Positions 6,121-7,151 of a DNA stretch of 7,151 nucleotides are shown in pieces. A program made the translations under genes and the position numbers. Under the pieces are notes generated by a model. That model worked only from the letters and a program-made list of their open reading frames with translations. It ran no database searches and was not told the origin of the DNA. How positions within the stretch are numbered: position 1 is the stretch's first letter; every line of letters begins with the position of its first letter. This DNA is from Propionibacteriaceae bacterium (GTDB lineage: Bacteria > Actinomycetota > Actinomycetes > Propionibacteriales > Propionibacteriaceae), in the NCBI GenBank assembly GCA_003153855.1, contig PMBM01000019.1, positions 1-7,151 on the forward strand, in the 5' to 3' direction.

Positions 6121-6435
6121 TCAGCGGAACCGCTCCCACGCGGCCTGCCGCGAGACGCCCAGCGCCTTGCCGATCTGCTCCCAGCTCACCTGGCGTGTAC
6201 GGAGGTCGTCGACGCGCCGTTGAAGGACGTCACGGGCCGCGCCGACGGCCGCGTTGCAGGCGGGAAGGGAGGCCAGTACGGAGTCGTCGTCGAGCGGGTG
6301 TGGCGGTGTCGCCGCCAGGATCGCGACACACGACCCGACGCAGTCGTCGCAGATGTGACCGTGCGCTCCCGCGATCAGCCGCGCCACCTGCTTCTCCGAC
6401 TTGCCGCAGAACGAGCACTTCAGCAACCGGCCCAT
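6121..6435 (-). CDS. ClpX-type zinc finger plus helix-turn-helix protein
   Basis: This 104-residue protein combines two short domains. Residues 7-32 form a four-cysteine zinc site (C7, C10, C29, C32) whose sequence, [19 protein letters not shown] then HICDDCV, is very like the N-terminal zinc domain of the unfoldase ClpX. In ClpX this domain dimerises and recruits substrates and adaptors. The AAA+ ATPase part of ClpX is wholly absent. Instead, residues about 66-104 are helical and end in [20 protein letters not shown], a helix-turn-helix with a typical recognition helix. The ATG at 6435 has GGGAGG 5 bases upstream. I infer a small DNA-binding regulator or adaptor that may also touch the Clp system; the HTH could be autoregulatory through the dyad upstream. 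It is not a truncated clpX, because the second domain is intact and ends normally. Confidence 0.85.
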   Translation of the reverse strand: MGRLLKCSFCGKSEKQVARLIAGAHGHICDDCVGSCVAILAATPPHPLDDDSVLASLPACNAAVGAARDVLQRRVDDLRTRQVSWEQIGKALGVSRQAAWERFR

Positions 6436-6449
6436 CGCGCCCTCCCGAT

Positions 6450-6514
6450 GTCAGGGATGTCTTGACAGAACGAGCATGCCTGCACGATTGGTGTGATGTC
6501 AAGGACACCCTGAC
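6450..6514. promoter_or_regulatory. Operator-like inverted repeat before the zinc-finger/HTH gene
   Basis: The arm at 6450-6467 (GTCAGGGATGTCTTGACA) and the reverse complement of 6497-6514 (GTCAGGGTGTCCTTGACA) agree throughout except for one inserted base in each, with 29 bases between them. Each arm also contains a small TGTC/GACA dyad. The right arm provides a perfect TTGACA -35 box for minus-strand transcription (6502 to 6497), but no good -10 box is at the proper distance. A repressor bound here would cover the promoter; the gene's own HTH product is an obvious candidate, by inference. Confidence 0.5.
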
Positions 6515-6598
6515 GGCAGGGCGACGTACGAATCGGGCGGCCCGCATTTCGTGACGTGCCAGCCAGCCGCCTCGTCCTCACGGAACGCCCGAGCCTGC

Positions 6599-6761
6599 AA
6601 CCGGAGTTGTTCGGGTCAGGAGCGGACGAGACCGCGGGCAGGAGCGCTGAACCGAAGTTGTTCGGGTTTTCGGGACCATTCCGGGCCCCACAACCCGAAC
6701 AACTTCGGTCGAGCGCCGGCGAGTCGAACTGGGGCTCGTCACAAGCCGAAGAACTTCGGTT
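6599..6761. repeat. Four copies of a 19-bp element in mirror symmetry
   Basis: The element reads roughly AACCGAAGTTGTTCGGGTT. Copies start at 6599 (plus, AACCGGAGTT variant), 6650 (plus), 6710 (minus) and 6761 (minus). Both same-strand pairs are exactly 51 bp apart, and both opposed pairs are centred on 6680. The fourth copy reads TTCTTCGGCTT at its end, so it has diverged at two positions. Spacers are mostly unrelated, except for GCGCT next to the inner copies; CAGGAGCG also recurs at 6617 and 6639. Each element is itself a partial palindrome (CCGAAG with CTTCGG in the fourth). Possible roles are a dispersed intergenic repeat, a protein-binding array or a terminator complex. Confidence 0.75.
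6644..6716. terminator. 18-bp perfect hairpin formed by the two inner repeat copies
   Basis: Positions 6651-6668 pair without mismatch with 6692-6709, leaving a 23-base loop. After two mismatches the stem continues with five more pairs (6644-6648 with 6712-6716). It lies about 230 bp beyond the end of the helicase gene, so it could stop helicase transcripts before they reach the zinc-finger gene. There is no U run, so a cruciform or protein-binding role is equally possible. Confidence 0.45.
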
Positions 6762-6790
6762 TGCGCGGCAAGGTTGGCGAACCGGCTGCG

Positions 6791-6823
6791 GAGGCGGAGT
6801 ACGTGCTGCACGTACGGAGCCTC
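6791..6823. terminator. Hairpin with interrupted 12-bp stem
   Basis: GAGGC (6791-6795) pairs with GCCTC (6819-6823), then a 3-by-3 internal mismatch made of GGA on both sides, then GTACGTG (6799-6805) pairs with CACGTAC (6809-6815) around a CTG loop. It stands about 120 bp past the helicase stop codon and is a candidate terminator for that gene. Confidence 0.4.
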
Positions 6824-6891
6824 ACGCGCAGCACCCACGCGTGCGCGGGACGAGGCCCTTCGTGACTCTTGACCGGCTGGCGCCCTCAAGA

Positions 6892-6941
6892 CCTCAGGGA
6901 CCGGTATCGGCGCCGTGCGCAGCCTCAGGGACCGGATCGGC
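6892..6941. repeat. Short direct repeat next to the helicase stop codon
   Basis: CCTCAGGGACCGGTATCGGC (6892-6911) recurs as CCTCAGGGACCGGATCGGC (6923-6941) with one base deleted, 31 bp apart. The second copy ends exactly before the helicase stop codon. It may reflect a local duplication in the 3' untranslated region; no function is evident. Confidence 0.6.
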
Positions 6942-7151
6942 TCAGTCGGGCTCGAGCAGACCTCGGATGTCGTCGGCCGTGAGCGGGGCGCCCAGGGCGG
7001 CAGATTCGCCGACCACCGAGTCGAACAGCTGGCGCTTGCGGACCTGGAGGGCGACGACCTTCTCCTCGATGGTGTCCTCGCTGACGAGGCGGTAGACCAT
7101 CACGGTGTTCTCCTGGCCGATGCGGTGCGCGCGGTCGATGGCCTGGTTCTC
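6942..7151 (-). CDS. SNF2-family DEAD/DEAH helicase, C-terminal 69 residues (5' end outside window)
   Basis: The visible part begins [13 protein letters not shown], the motif VI of SNF2-type superfamily 2 ATPases, whose arginines contact ATP across the two RecA lobes. It continues [21 protein letters not shown], the standard end of the helicase C-terminal lobe, and closes with a short helical tail ending GLLEPD and TGA at 6944 to 6942. Such proteins are ATP-driven DNA translocases that remodel protein-DNA complexes; bacterial members include RapA-like and SWIM-associated types. With only the last 69 residues the subfamily cannot be given. The gene is transcribed toward the dyad-rich region, which probably holds its terminator. 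Confidence 0.93.
   Translation of the reverse strand, partial: ENQAIDRAHRIGQENTVMVYRLVSEDTIEEKVVALQVRKRQLFDSVVGESAALGAPLTADDIRGLLEPD

Larger units (their letters stand above)
6436..6941. other. Gene-free, dyad-rich 506-bp region
   Basis: No open frame here looks like a real gene: those present have no ribosome site or family resemblance and their residue repeats simply mirror the DNA repeats. From left to right it holds the ribosome site and operator-like dyad of the zinc-finger gene (to 6514), about 80 bp with nothing notable (6515-6598), the mirror-symmetric repeat cluster (6599-6761), a long hairpin (6791-6823), a further GC-rich dyad (6823-6843, CACGCG with CGCGTG), and a direct repeat just after the helicase gene. 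Confidence 0.7.

Noticed and set aside
5003..6223. 406-residue open frame on the plus strand opposite cysK
   Set aside because: It is Arg/Asp/Gly-rich with no family resemblance, has no ribosome site, and lies fully antisense to an unmistakable cysK, as expected for a shadow frame in GC-rich DNA.
6121..6435. Truncated clpX pseudogene
   Set aside because: The zinc domain is followed by a coherent helix-turn-helix domain and a normal stop, not by broken AAA+ sequence.
6599..6761. CRISPR array
   Set aside because: Only four copies, two of them inverted, with diverged ends and no cas genes.
6551..7095. Plus-strand frames over the repeat region with recurring residues such as PELFG, PKLFG, PEQLR
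   Set aside because: The peptide repeats follow directly from the four DNA repeats, including the inverted ones, and one frame continues antisense into the helicase gene.

Overview
The window is GC-rich bacterial DNA with dense coding, frequent GTG starts, strong G/C third-position bias, and the gene types of a high-GC actinobacterium. A member of the Nocardioidaceae/Propionibacteriales is my best guess, an inference from style and gene content only. Eight genes are supported. Seven lie on the minus strand and only the MFS transporter is on the plus strand. The two end genes run off the window.

Left part (1-2582). The 5' part of a prephenate dehydratase gene (pheA, minus) occupies 1-584. A 195-bp gap (585-779) holds a striking two-tier inverted repeat (634-727) followed directly by a second hairpin (727-764). 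Next comes a tightly coupled three-gene minus-strand operon. In transcription order it encodes a Roadblock/LC7 protein (2394 to 2026), a stand-alone Aer-type PAS protein with the flavin-binding signature (2029 to 1532), and a PhnD-like solute-binding-fold protein with no export signal (1532 to 780). The genes overlap by 4 bp and by 1 bp. The set looks like a small cytoplasmic sensing module without a recognisable output enzyme, and it is the best candidate here for an undescribed system.

Middle part (2583-6019). A CynX/NimT-type MFS permease gene (plus) converges, with a 9-bp gap, on an FkbM-type methyltransferase gene (minus) that carries a C-terminal coiled-coil tail. Upstream of the latter is cysK (minus), O-acetylserine sulfhydrylase.

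Right part (6020-7151). A small ClpX-type zinc-finger plus helix-turn-helix protein (minus) has an operator-like inverted repeat in front of it. About 500 bp without a gene follow (6436-6941), rich in dyads. Four copies of a 19-bp element are arranged mirror-symmetrically around position 6680; there is a further hairpin at 6791-6823 and a direct repeat at 6892-6941. The window ends in the C-terminal 69 residues of a SNF2-family helicase (minus).

The metabolic genes (pheA, cysK) do not form a pathway with their neighbours. The only clear functional unit is the Roadblock-PAS-PhnD-like operon. I found no tRNA, rRNA, CRISPR array, transposase or integrase.
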